Below are positions 1 to 8,036 of a DNA stretch of 64,000 bases, piece after piece. The stretch spans positions 1 through 64,000 of the forward strand of contig NZ_ATMR01000206.1 in assembly GCF_000427335.1 (NCBI RefSeq), written 5' to 3'. The position numbers and the translations under genes are program-made. Under the pieces are notes generated by a model. The model searched no databases. It was not told the DNA's origin and saw nothing but the letters and a program-made list of their open reading frames with translations. Every line of letters begins with the position of its first letter. Within the stretch, counting starts at the first letter, position 1. The DNA comes from Winogradskyella psychrotolerans RS-3 (GTDB lineage Bacteria; Bacteroidota; Bacteroidia; Flavobacteriales; Flavobacteriaceae).

Positions 1-2
1 AG

Positions 3-22
3 ATTCCTGCCTACGCAGGAAT
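3..22. repeat. Short palindrome, family 1
   Basis: Inverted repeat ATTCCTGC-CTAC-GCAGGAAT with perfect 8-bp arms. A second member with the same arms (ATTCCTG/CAGGAAT) lies at 41274-41293. The element is noncoding and resembles the short dispersed palindromes scattered through flavobacterial chromosomes; its function is unknown. Confidence 0.6.
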
Positions 23-50
23 GACAGGGTGTTGGTGTTTGTTGTGGGTT

Positions 51-190
51 AGCTTGGTGGCATTGGTGTAAAGCCTGATTCTATATAGTCGGCATCAAAA
101 ATGTTGCTTGCTGTTATGGATAATTCTACTTGTTTTAATTGTAGCATTATTGAAGCATCCCAAACGGTTTAGGTTTGTCCTATGCTGCGT
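51..190 (-). pseudogene. Relic of a TonB-dependent receptor C-terminus
   Basis: About 140 bp are nearly identical to 312-451, the last part of the intact receptor gene downstream. Translated on the minus strand, the relic gives GQT-stop-TVWDASIMLQLKQ and then SNIFDADYIESGFTPMPPS followed by a stop. It matches the intact C-terminus but has an in-frame TAA after GQT, and it ends before the final strand (NILFGMRYKFL). It has no start codon and no upstream receptor body within the window. It is therefore a decayed 3' duplication, or what remains of a tandem paralogue removed by recombination. Confidence 0.8.
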
Positions 191-203
191 GCGGGATATT
201 ATA

Positions 204-286
204 CCTTCAAGGTCAAAAAAGACCTTTAAGGATCGTTGAGATGAGCATTTAGTTTCAATTTACGAGATTCCTTTTTTCAAAGGAAT
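204..286 (-). terminator. Two hairpins at the 3' end of the TonB receptor gene
   Basis: The first hairpin has arms ATTCCTTT (267-274) and AAAGGAAT (279-286) and overlaps the receptor stop codon. The second has arms CCTTCAAGGTC (204-214) and GACCTTTAAGG (221-231), 10 of 11 paired, with an A6 loop. On the minus strand both lie where transcription of the receptor should end. Neither has a strong trailing T run, so a terminator role is tentative. Confidence 0.35.
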
Positions 287-2109
287 TTGTAGCGCATACC
301 AAATAATATGTTGCTTGGTGGCATTGGTGTAAAACCTGATTCAATATAATCGGCATCAAAAATGTTGCTTGCTGTGACTGATAGTTCTACTTGTTTTAAT
401 TGTAGCATTATTGACGCATCCCAAACGTTGTAGGTTTGTCCTGTGGTACGTTCAGCATACTTGTAGACGATACTTTGACTGACGTTTTTAAATAATTGTG
501 TGCTTAATCTCGTGGTATAATGGTGTTTTAAGGTGTTTAAGGCATAACGGGATAATTCTTCGTTTTGCTCTAAAATATCATCTTCTAAATAGGCGTAACC
601 AAAAGCTAAGGTTTGGTTGAAGTTATTCATTTCAAAATTATAAGCCACATCCACTTCTAGACCTTTGGTGTTGACTTCTGCAATGTTGGTTGCTGTAAAG
701 ATTTCTTCAACAGTGTTTGGTCTTACAAAATCAATCAGGTTTTTGGCATCGCGATTAAAAACAGATAGACTTGCTCTAATCCTTGATGAATGATATTTAA
801 TACCAATTTCTTGCGCGAAGGCTTCTTCTGGTTCTAAATTTTCATTACCGTTTGTTCTTGGATCCGTGTAATACAAATCGGTATAAGTGGGAATGCGATA
901 GGTAAAGCCGATGTTTCCGTAGGCTTTAAGGTTGTTGGTAATATCGAACCCTACATCTAATCCGGGGAATCCATTAAATTTAAAATCCGAAAAATAGGTG
1001 ACGGCAACACCAGGAGTAATATCTAAACGGTTGTCTATAAACTGGAATCGATGCTCTAAAAATAAGGTGGTCATAAAACGGTTACGATTCCCTAAGTTGT
1101 TACTTTTTAAATAGGTTTTAGAGAGGTCTATCCCAAAGCCCGTAACTCCTAATTTTGAGGTGTATGACGCATTGGCTTCTGCTCCGATTTTATTAGACAG
1201 ATGGAAGTTTCTGAAGAATGCAGGTTCAAAACGTTTTAGAAGAAATAGATCTTGGTTACGTTTCCAGTAGATACGTGGTTGAATTTTGAATTTTTCAGAT
1301 TGAAATTTCGTGGTGAATGCGATTAGACTGTTTTGCGTTTCTTCATATTCGCTGAACGTAGGATTGGTGGTGTAAAAATTTTCGGCACCAAACTTACGTT
1401 CAGAAAATGTGGCAATCATTTCAATAGCTTGGGCATTTTTATTGAATACGCTTTTTAGAAAGTAATTAGAATTATCATAATCGGAATTGTTTCGGTAGCC
1501 ATCAGAGGTCATTTTCCCCACATGGAGAATGTGTGTTGAGTTTTCTAATTCATTCCCAACAGTTACTGAACCATTAAGTTGACCGAAGGAACCCGTCTCA
1601 AGATTTGCAGACACGGAATTGTCTAAACTCGATTTTGTGACAATATTAATAGCTCCTGTAAAGGCATTTTGTCCAAATACACGGGCTGCAGGTCCTTTTA
1701 TCACTTCGATACGTTGAATGACTTCAAGGGGAAGCGCAGCATTTAAAGTATGATGTCCTGTTTGCGCATCGTCCATTTTGATACCATCTATTAATAAGAG
1801 GGTTTGATCGAAACCACCACCTCTGATGAATAAATCGGCTTGACTTCCTCCTGTGCCACGACGTCTAATATCGACACCTGCGATTTGTTGTAATACATCT
1901 GAAATGGTCACCGCCGCGCTACTTTTAATATCTGCTGCGGTGATTATGTTTATGGTTCTCGAATTTTCTCTGAAGGGTAAATCGATTCGCGTTGAAGTAA
2001 TGATGACCTCTTTTAAAGAATCTGTTTTTATAATGGGTTGTGTGTCTTGCGCGTTAAGTTGGCAAGTGGCCATTAAAATGAATGTAAAAAGTGAGACTAT
2101 GATTTTCAT
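277..2109 (-). CDS. TonB-dependent outer-membrane receptor (BtuB-like)
   Basis: This 610-residue outer-membrane receptor should take up a scarce ligand using TonB energy. It has a Sec signal peptide (residues 1-21, ending NAQ), a TonB-box-like LKEVIIT near residue 32, and a plug domain with the RIEVIKGPA motif at about 130-145. A 22-strand-type barrel ends in YKFL. The plug and short extracellular loops resemble BtuB-like receptors rather than SusC, because there is no N-terminal carboxypeptidase-regulatory domain. The ligand cannot be read from sequence, and no cobalamin riboswitch fits in the 99-bp upstream gap. The gene is divergent from a MocR-type regulator, which may control it. Its 3' end is duplicated as a relic at 51-190. 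Confidence 0.88.
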   Translation of the reverse strand: MKIIVSLFTFILMATCQLNAQDTQPIIKTDSLKEVIITSTRIDLPFRENSRTINIITAADIKSSAAVTISDVLQQIAGVDIRRRGTGGSQADLFIRGGGFDQTLLLIDGIKMDDAQTGHHTLNAALPLEVIQRIEVIKGPAARVFGQNAFTGAINIVTKSSLDNSVSANLETGSFGQLNGSVTVGNELENSTHILHVGKMTSDGYRNNSDYDNSNYFLKSVFNKNAQAIEMIATFSERKFGAENFYTTNPTFSEYEETQNSLIAFTTKFQSEKFKIQPRIYWKRNQDLFLLKRFEPAFFRNFHLSNKIGAEANASYTSKLGVTGFGIDLSKTYLKSNNLGNRNRFMTTLFLEHRFQFIDNRLDITPGVAVTYFSDFKFNGFPGLDVGFDITNNLKAYGNIGFTYRIPTYTDLYYTDPRTNGNENLEPEEAFAQEIGIKYHSSRIRASLSVFNRDAKNLIDFVRPNTVEEIFTATNIAEVNTKGLEVDVAYNFEMNNFNQTLAFGYAYLEDDILEQNEELSRYALNTLKHHYTTRLSTQLFKNVSQSIVYKYAERTTGQTYNVWDASIMLQLKQVELSVTASNIFDADYIESGFTPMPPSNILFGMRYKFL

Positions 2110-2170
2110 CTATTTATGTTTTGTAATACTTTGTTTTTGTGTGGTTTAATTTTAACGCTGCAAAAGTCGT

Positions 2171-2223
2171 AACTTTCCGGACGATTAAAGTAGTCCAGTT
2201 TTAAAACAATGAATAGTCCGGTT
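2171..2223. promoter_or_regulatory. Candidate MocR operator between receptor and regulator
   Basis: Two direct repeats, TAGTCCAGTT (2191-2200) and TAGTCCGGTT (2214-2223, overlapping the regulator start), are 23 bp apart start to start. An inverted half-site containing TCCGGAC lies at 2176-2182. Direct repeats about two helical turns apart plus one inverted copy are the layout described for MocR proteins such as PdxR and TauR. The overlap with the regulator start suggests autoregulation. This is inferred from repeat spacing only. Confidence 0.4.
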
Positions 2224-3705
2224 AGTCAAATTCTAAAACAGCTTATCACTTTTGATAAAACTATTGTGCAACCTGTGTATGTTCAAGTGGCTCAACAAAT
2301 CGTAAATGCCATACAACGTGGCTATTTGGAAAAAGGGAGTAAATTGCCTGGAACTCGCGTTTTTAGTCAGTTGTTAAACATTCATCGGAATACGGCTGTT
2401 GCTATTTACGAAGAGTTGGCCTCGCAAGGTTGGGTAGATATTGTAGCCAATAGAGGGACTTTTGTTTTGGTACCTGAAGAATCTACGGCAAAAATTAAAG
2501 CCACAACGCAGCACTTACAACAAGCGTACGTGTATCCAAAAGTCGCGGGTTTTCCGTTTCAAAAATCGTTTCACTTGGCTTCCACAGCACAAGAAACGAC
2601 AGCCAAATATTCTATTAACGATGGTAAGCCCGATTTGCGTTTGCATCCTGTGCACCAATTTTCGAGATGGTATAGTGCTGCTATGAAACGGAAACCGCTA
2701 ATTAATAAATGGAATAGCACAACCGCTTTAAGACCTTCGGTTTTTAGTATACAACTCTGTAATTATTTGAATGCCACACGAGGATTTCATATTAATCCTC
2801 ATCATATAATTAATACACGTAGCACGGAAATGAGCCTTTATATGGTGTCGCAACTGCTCATAAAACAAGATGATTTGGTGTTGGTTGGGCAGTTAAGTAA
2901 TTATGCTGCTAATATGATTTTTCAAGAAGCTGGTGCCATTATGCGGACCATTCCAGTAGATGATGAAGGTTTGGATGTGGATTATATAAAAACTCATTTT
3001 GTAAAGAAAAGCATTCGCTGTGTGTATATCTGTGCGCATAGGGATTATCCGACTACGGTAACCTTGAGTGCTAAACGTCGTTTGCAATTATTGCAACTCG
3101 CAAAAACGTATGGGTTTGCTATTATCGAAGACGATTACGATTACGATTTTCAATTTGAAGGTTCTGCCATGTTACCTATGGCAAGTGCAGATGCAGATGG
3201 GATGGTGATTTATCTCGGTAAATTAGGGCAATCGTTATTTCCTAGCTTTCATACTGGGTTTGTGGTCGCACCCGAAAACTTTATTTCTGAAGCCAAAAAC
3301 TATTTGCAATTATTAGATAAACAAGGAGATTTAATACAAGAGCAAATGTTATCTGAGCTTATTTCTGAAGGTGAAATCTATCGCCTTAAGAAGAAAAATA
3401 TTATCACTTACAAACAGCGACGTGATTGTTTATGTCAATATTTAAACTATTATTTTGAAGGTGCTATTACTTGGGATATACCCTTAGGTGGTTTGGCGCT
3501 ATGGTTGCAATTTGTGAATACCATTTCCTTGGTGAAACTGGCTGAAGAAGCTGAAAAACTAGATTTGTTCTTACCAAAAACGATTTTATATCAAGATAAA
3601 ACGACTTGTGCCATTCGTTTTGGTTTTGGACATTTAAATGAAGATGAATTAGAAATCGTGATTAAAAAACTGAAACGTGCTTATGATAACGTCCTTAATT
3701 CTTAA
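2209..3705 (+). CDS. MocR/PdxR-family regulator (GntR HTH plus degenerate aminotransferase domain)
   Basis: This 498-residue fusion has an N-terminal GntR winged helix (about residues 15-85; GYLEKGSKLPGTRVFSQLL, then NRGTFVLV) and a class I aminotransferase-like domain (about 130-490). MocR proteins normally bind PLP through a lysine in a GTFSKTLFP-type motif. Here the motif is GKLGQSLFP, with Gln341 (codon 3229-3231) where the lysine should be. The EDDYD motif that contacts the PLP ring nitrogen survives, but the canonical DPGY and SGAQQ motifs are replaced by LSNY and RSTE. It probably does not form a standard internal aldimine and may sense another ligand. It is divergent from the TonB receptor and overlaps the next, convergent gene by 11 bp. 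Confidence 0.88.
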   Translation: MNSPVSQILKQLITFDKTIVQPVYVQVAQQIVNAIQRGYLEKGSKLPGTRVFSQLLNIHRNTAVAIYEELASQGWVDIVANRGTFVLVPEESTAKIKATTQHLQQAYVYPKVAGFPFQKSFHLASTAQETTAKYSINDGKPDLRLHPVHQFSRWYSAAMKRKPLINKWNSTTALRPSVFSIQLCNYLNATRGFHINPHHIINTRSTEMSLYMVSQLLIKQDDLVLVGQLSNYAANMIFQEAGAIMRTIPVDDEGLDVDYIKTHFVKKSIRCVYICAHRDYPTTVTLSAKRRLQLLQLAKTYGFAIIEDDYDYDFQFEGSAMLPMASADADGMVIYLGKLGQSLFPSFHTGFVVAPENFISEAKNYLQLLDKQGDLIQEQMLSELISEGEIYRLKKKNIITYKQRRDCLCQYLNYYFEGAITWDIPLGGLALWLQFVNTISLVKLAEEAEKLDLFLPKTILYQDKTTCAIRFGFGHLNEDELEIVIKKLKRAYDNVLNS

Positions 3706-4111
3706 TGGGAAATTCCGTCTTACAATCCTCACATTTGTATTGGTAGCGCGCGCTAAAAGGTAGTGTTCCGGTAATAAAAGCAATAAGAAAAGAGACTAAG
3801 GATTTAAAATTGGTAATGGTAGAATACAGCTCAATACGATGTTTTCCGCAGTTAGGACAGACAATAGCTTCACCATCATCATTTAGAGAATAGGCTTTAA
3901 TGGAATTTAAAATATCTTTTGCTTTGGCTTCGTCCGCAGCTAATACGTTTAATTTTATACCGCCAATAGCATTACTTACTAAGGGATCTGTATCAATAGT
4001 GATATTGTCTTTTAGGAATACTTTAATGCCATCAGACTCTAGTCTGCCTTTAATGATTTCGGCTTCTGTTGAATATTGAAATTTGGCTATGGTAACGAAG
4101 GTGTCTTGCAT
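3695..4111 (-). CDS. DUF2007 protein with C-terminal Cys-rich/transmembrane part
   Basis: A 138-residue protein. Residues 5-70 match the small DUF2007 (putative signal-transducing) fold, with TIAKFQYSTEAEIIKGRLES and a conserved GGIKLNVL stretch. The rest has CPNCGKHRIE and YKCEDCKTEF, two CxxC pairs that could form a zinc ribbon, with a hydrophobic SLVSFLIAFITGTLPF segment between them. Function is unknown in this family. It converges on the MocR-type gene with an 11-bp overlap of the 3' ends. The start has an ordinary ATG and no obvious operon partner. Confidence 0.75.
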   Translation of the reverse strand: MQDTFVTIAKFQYSTEAEIIKGRLESDGIKVFLKDNITIDTDPLVSNAIGGIKLNVLAADEAKAKDILNSIKAYSLNDDGEAIVCPNCGKHRIELYSTITNFKSLVSFLIAFITGTLPFSARYQYKCEDCKTEFPIKN

Positions 4112-4137
4112 GAGGTAAAGGTACTATATTCTTGTGG

Positions 4138-4170
4138 AGACCTGTCAGGTTTTTAAAACCTGACAGGTCT
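4138..4170. repeat. Perfect 16-bp-arm palindrome, family 2
   Basis: AGACCTGTCAGGTTTT (4138-4153), one T, then AAAACCTGACAGGTCT (4155-4170). Related but less perfect copies (CCTRCRAGGTTTT/AAAACCTTGYAGG type) occur at 9276-9302, 9582-9603 and 9740-9765. It is noncoding and between divergent genes. There is no T run, so it is not a classical terminator. Confidence 0.65.
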
Positions 4171-4204
4171 GAATACTATAATTTTTTTCGTTCTTTAATA
4201 TTTA

Positions 4205-4254
4205 ATTATCGTTTATCAATAATTTTTATATATTTGTTATTGTAAAACGATAAT
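4205..4254 (+). promoter_or_regulatory. Two-armed operator around a -7 element (DUF2975-XRE operon)
   Basis: ATTATCGTTTATCAATAA (4205-4222) and TTATTGTAAAACGATAAT (4237-4254) are inverted copies matching at 16 of 18 positions, separated by 14 bp. Between them, TATATTTG (4229-4236) fits the Bacteroidota -7 consensus TAnnTTTG. Transcription would start within the right arm, just before the ATG at 4259. The geometry suggests repression by a dimeric DNA-binding protein, most simply the XRE protein encoded at the end of the operon. Confidence 0.6.
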
Positions 4255-4258
4255 TTAT

Positions 4259-4768
4259 ATGAAGAACTTGACTATCTTAAAAGGTTTAGCCGATTACATT
4301 TGGATACTTACTTGTATTCCTATATTGATTTTTCTACCAATAGGTTATATATATGGTTTCTTTGATTCAGATGCATATAATATTTTGTTTGAGGCAGGTG
4401 AGTCGAATGTAAATTATTCGAATCCATTCGTTCACTTTATATTACTTCTGTTTATGGTACTCACTTTTGTAAGTATTTATTGTTTTTACTTGTTTAGAAA
4501 AACTTTAGATTTTTTCCTAAAGGCTGAACCATTTCATGAAGAAGTGATAGTGAATTTTTATAAAATTGGTCGCTTTTTGGTGATCATAGGCATATTAGGT
4601 TCTGTGTTTCTGTTTTTAGTTAGAATGATAGTAAAAAATCAACTCAAATTAAATTTAGGTCTAAGTCCATATATAATAATACTATGTCTCGGCTTATTTT
4701 TTATGGTATTAAGCGAGGTATTTAAGGTGGCGAAAAAGGCTAAGGAAGAAAACAATTTAACGATATAA
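4259..4768 (+). CDS. DUF2975 membrane protein A
   Basis: A 169-residue integral membrane protein with about four transmembrane helices (roughly residues 12-35, 56-78, 100-122, 133-153). It fits DUF2975, a family typically encoded next to a small YozG-like Cro/C1 regulator. The cytoplasmic tail EENNLTI is almost repeated in its downstream paralogue (AENDLTI), suggesting that the tail is functional, perhaps a contact with the regulator. First gene of a three-gene operon: the next ATG follows after 2 bp. The molecular role is unknown. Confidence 0.75.
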   Translation: MKNLTILKGLADYIWILTCIPILIFLPIGYIYGFFDSDAYNILFEAGESNVNYSNPFVHFILLLFMVLTFVSIYCFYLFRKTLDFFLKAEPFHEEVIVNFYKIGRFLVIIGILGSVFLFLVRMIVKNQLKLNLGLSPYIIILCLGLFFMVLSEVFKVAKKAKEENNLTI

Positions 4769-4770
4769 TT

Positions 4771-5358
4771 ATGACTAAAAACACACTTTTAAATACCGCT
4801 GTTTGGGTAACGAGGCTATTAAAAATCATATTAGTAATTGCTGCAATAGGTGTTACATGCTTATTTGTATATGCTCAAATTGATAAAGACACTTTTGCAG
4901 AAGAAGAGATTGTGTTAAAGGCTAATCCAGGTTATCTTGGTGTTTCGACGATAGTTTCAGATGTTTGGAAGGATGATACTGAGGATGCCAAATATGATTC
5001 AAAACCTTATACTTTTGGAAAACTAAAAACAGTATCCTTGTATATCAATTATTTCAAAATCATTAGTGTTGCCATGTTACTATTTCTAATACTTAGGGCT
5101 TTCGAAACCATTATGTTATCTGTGAAAACATTGCATACGTTTAGTAGTCGTAATGCAAAACTGTTTAGAAAGATTGGGGTCTATATTATTGTGGTTACAA
5201 TTCTGATAAGTTATACTGTACTTCGATTTGAAAGTGGAAGTCAAACTATTTCACATCTATCATTAACTCCAGTAATTTATATGCTTTTGGCCTTTGTAAT
5301 GGCAGAGATTTTTAAAGAAGGTGAAAATTTGAGAGCAGAAAACGATCTAACTATATAA
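4771..5358 (+). CDS. DUF2975 membrane protein B
   Basis: A 195-residue paralogue of the preceding gene, with about four transmembrane helices. It carries an extra polar stretch of about 50 residues after helix 1 (residues 35-85), probably extracytoplasmic. It ends in RAENDLTI, close to the tail of its neighbour. It sits 2 bp after the upstream gene and 2 bp before the XRE gene, so co-transcription and translational coupling are likely. Two DUF2975 proteins with one regulator may form a hetero-oligomeric membrane sensor. That is inference; no enzymatic motif is visible. Confidence 0.72.
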   Translation: MTKNTLLNTAVWVTRLLKIILVIAAIGVTCLFVYAQIDKDTFAEEEIVLKANPGYLGVSTIVSDVWKDDTEDAKYDSKPYTFGKLKTVSLYINYFKIISVAMLLFLILRAFETIMLSVKTLHTFSSRNAKLFRKIGVYIIVVTILISYTVLRFESGSQTISHLSLTPVIYMLLAFVMAEIFKEGENLRAENDLTI

Positions 5359-5360
5359 GC

Positions 5361-5567
5361 ATGTCCATAATAGTTAACCTAGACATCATACTAGCCAAAC
5401 GTGGCATGAAGAGCAACGAACTTGCTGAAATTGTTGGGATCACAACTGCGAACCTGTCCATTTTAAAAACGGGAAAAGCAAAAGCCATTCGATTTTCAAC
5501 TTTGGAAGCCATTTGTAAAGCTTTGGACTGTCAGCCTAGTGATATATTAGAATACGTAGAAGATTAA
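5361..5567 (+). CDS. Small XRE-family (YozG-like) HTH regulator
   Basis: A 68-residue protein that is almost entirely a Cro/C1 helix-turn-helix: LDIILAKRGMKSNELAEIVG, then ITTANLSILKTGKAKAI, then FSTLEAICKALDCQPSDIL. This matches the YozG-like type that accompanies DUF2975 membrane proteins. It is the last gene of the operon starting at 4259. It likely binds the inverted repeats at 4205-4254, giving autoregulation, with the membrane partners relaying a signal. The link to that operator is inferred from context. Confidence 0.82.
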   Translation: MSIIVNLDIILAKRGMKSNELAEIVGITTANLSILKTGKAKAIRFSTLEAICKALDCQPSDILEYVED

Positions 5568-5611
5568 AAGGTTTTAAAAATTAGTACCTTGGGAGTCTAA
5601 AAATTGAATAG

Positions 5612-7407
5612 ATGCGAAGCCTAATTTTATTACTGTCATTTTTATGTTTAGTGAATTGCAAGGAAGACAAAACTTCTGAAACGGAATTAACAACTACAGG
5701 AAGTTCAAACTACACCATTTCATTTGAAAATGCAGCGCATCATGAAGCTGAAATCACGGCCACTTTTAAAGGTTTAAAATCTGGTGAAGCCGCATTTAGA
5801 ATGTCTAGAAGCTCACCAGGGCGTTATGCTATTCACGAATTTGCTAAGAATGTTTATAATGTAAAGGTTACAGATGGGAAGGGTAATGTTTTAGAAACAA
5901 CACGTCCCGATCCGTATTCTTGGATCGTGAACAATCACGATGGCACTATAATAGTCAATTACACCTTATACGCCAATCATGGAGATGGGACCTACGCACA
6001 AGTCGATGAAACGCACGCGCATCTTAATATGCCAGCGACCTTTATGTATGCTCCGAGTTTGGAGAATGATACCTTCAACATCGAATTTAAACCTCGCAAA
6101 GACTTAAATTGGAAAATTGCAACGCAGTTAAAGCTCGTAGAAGGGAACACTTATTCCGCTGATGACTTACAGTATTTTATGGATAGTCCGACTGAAATTA
6201 GTGACCATATGTTACGTTCGTTTGAGGTAGATGGTCAAAAGATCAATTTTGCATTACACCATAATGGAACGGCAGCAGAATTTGATGCCTATTTTGAAAA
6301 GGTTAAAAAACAATCTTACAACAAAAGGCCGTTTTTGGGGAATTACCAACTTACGATTACGGTGAATACACATTTTTAGGCTGTTACATTCCTAATGCCA
6401 CAGGTGATGGTATGGAACATCGAAACTCTACCATTGTCACCAGCACGCGAAGTTTAGCCGATGGAGCCGATCGTAATATTGGAACGGTGTCTCATGAGTT
6501 TTTTCATTGCTGGAATGTAGAACGTATACGACCACAAAGTTTAGAACCTTTTAATTTTGAAGACGCTAACATGAGTGGAGAGCTTTGGTTTGCTGAAGGC
6601 TTTACTAGTTATTATGACGATTTAACCTTAACCAGAGCCGGACTTATTACACAAGAAGATTATATAAAAGGGCTTACAGGAACTTTTAATTACGTGTGGA
6701 ATTCGCCAGGACGTCAGTTTTTTAATCCTATTGAGATGAGCTATCAAGCGCCATTTGTAGATGCAGCACGATCGGTAGATGATATCAATCGAGACAATAC
6801 TTTTATTTCCTATTATTCGTATGGCAGTATGTTGGGTTTGGCTTTAGATTTATCGCTTAGAATGCAAAACTTGAATCTAGACGATTACATGACATTGGTT
6901 TGGAATACCTACGGAAAAACGGAAACCTATTATACTATTGCTGATTTACAGGAAACGTTAAAGGCTTATGCTGGTGCTGAATTTAGTGATGCTTTTTTCA
7001 ACAATTATATCTACAAAAGCGGTATGCCAGATTTTGAAACCTTGTTTAAAACGGTTGGTGTGCAATTAAAACAAAACACGGAGCAGTCTGCTTTTGGATT
7101 GCGTTTAAAAAACCAAGTGATTACAAGTAATACAATGGTCGGTTCTGGAGCTTATAAAGTAGGTCTCGAAAAAGGAGATAAATTACTTAAAATTGATGGT
7201 GTTGAACTCAATGAAACTTCAGACTTAAATAAAATTTTAGGTACAGTAAAACCGAATCAAACCGTTGATGTGGTTTATGAGCGCTTCGGAAAGCAACGCA
7301 CTGTAAAATTAACTTTAGATGCCGATACGTCTTATGCTATTTCAAGTTTAGATGATTTATCTGAAGTCGCTAAAGCAAATCGTGATGCTTGGTTGGGAAG
7401 TAAGTAG
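5612..7407 (+). CDS. M61 family metallopeptidase with PDZ domain, lipoprotein (frame interrupted)
   Basis: A zinc peptidase of the glycyl aminopeptidase family, about 598 residues once the frame is restored. It starts as a lipoprotein (lipobox LVNC, Cys16). The N-terminal M61 domain is followed by HEFFH (about residue 295), a downstream ELWFAEGF giving the third zinc ligand, and a C-terminal PDZ domain (GLEKGDKLLKIDG). The frame breaks at the A6 run 6305-6310. One more A would give KVKKTILQQKAVFGELP joined to TYDYGEYTFLGCY, exactly the family pattern. As written, translation stops at 6379 after 255 residues. It probably acts at the periplasmic or surface face of a membrane. No operon partner is clear. 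Confidence 0.82.
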
Positions 7408-7438
7408 GGTTTGACAACTTTAGGTGTTTTAACAGTTT

Positions 7439-7732
7439 CTAATAGCCTAAGGGTTCTTGTTTTGTATGACGAACACGAAGTATTCTAATTTCCGATTTGG
7501 TTATTTGATAGGCTATACGGTAACTATAAATTTCAAAAGCTCTAAAGGTTTCATCGTTATTTTTGCGATACTTGTCTAATGGATGAATTTCAGGATTGTA
7601 TTTTAAGTTGTTCGTTGCAGAAAAGATTTCATTTCTTACGTTTTCAGCAGATTGCAAGGAGTCTTTTTTTATATAATCGAAAGCTTCTTTTAATTGCAAT
7701 AATGCTAATTTCCGCCAAACAATTTTTACCAT
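7439..7732 (-). CDS. ParE/RelE-family toxin
   Basis: A 97-residue basic protein with the ParE/RelE fold signature: WRKLALLQLKEAFDYIKKDS at the N-terminus, NPEIHPLDKYRKN in the middle, then FRAFEIYSYRIAYQI and a final RILRVRHTKQEPLGY. ParE toxins inhibit gyrase and RelE toxins cleave mRNA; the sequence alone does not decide. Its start overlaps the end of the upstream antitoxin gene by 7 bp, the usual arrangement. It is convergent with the M61 peptidase gene. Confidence 0.85.
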   Translation of the reverse strand: MVKIVWRKLALLQLKEAFDYIKKDSLQSAENVRNEIFSATNNLKYNPEIHPLDKYRKNNDETFRAFEIYSYRIAYQITKSEIRILRVRHTKQEPLGY

Positions 7733-7947
7733 TGATCAGCTATTTTCTTAGCCTCGTTTTGGGTATAAAATTCACCTTTTTCGATATCTTCAATTGCCTC
7801 TTCAATCTCTTTGTTATAGTCCTCTAGAGTGATTCTTTCAGAATTTTGTAATCCGTTTTTTAGGACGTATTCTAATTTATCTAAAAGTGTTTCATTGACT
7901 TCAGATAGCTGTTGTATAAACTTGTATTTTCTTGCTTCTAAATCCAT
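7726..7947 (-). CDS. Antitoxin of the ParE/RelE pair
   Basis: A small acidic helical protein. I chose the ATG at 7947 (73 residues, starting MDLEARKYKFIQQL), because related antitoxins begin this way; an upstream ATG at 7992 and a GTG at 8019 are also in frame. The second half is highly acidic (NKEIEEAIEDIEKGEFYT), as expected for the toxin-wrapping tail. It lies upstream of the toxin with a 7-bp overlap, so the two are made together. It likely autoregulates. No clear DNA-binding domain is visible. Confidence 0.72.
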   Translation of the reverse strand: MDLEARKYKFIQQLSEVNETLLDKLEYVLKNGLQNSERITLEDYNKEIEEAIEDIEKGEFYTQNEAKKIADQW

Positions 7948-8036
7948 CGTTTTTAATTCTCGTATGTTATAAAGATACAATTTCTCGTTCATATGTTTTG
8001 TTTTTTGAATTTTTGTCACCTGAGAGGCTATAATTT

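Noticed and set aside
277-2208. Cobalamin riboswitch for the BtuB-like receptor
   Set aside because: The upstream gap is only 99 bp and shows none of the B12-box sequence; the arrangement favours MocR-type control.
3220-3222. Lys338 as a substitute PLP lysine in the MocR-type protein
   Set aside because: It is three residues before the Schiff-base position in GKLGQSLFP, so a normal aldimine there is unlikely, though only a structure would exclude it.
4138-4170. Palindrome as a rho-independent terminator
   Set aside because: There is no T run on either strand, and it lies between divergent genes; related palindromes recur elsewhere.
6305-6310. Programmed -1 frameshift in the M61 gene
   Set aside because: The A6 run is not a good X XXY YYZ slippery site in frame, and nine similar breaks occur in unrelated genes, so a sequence-wide cause is more likely.
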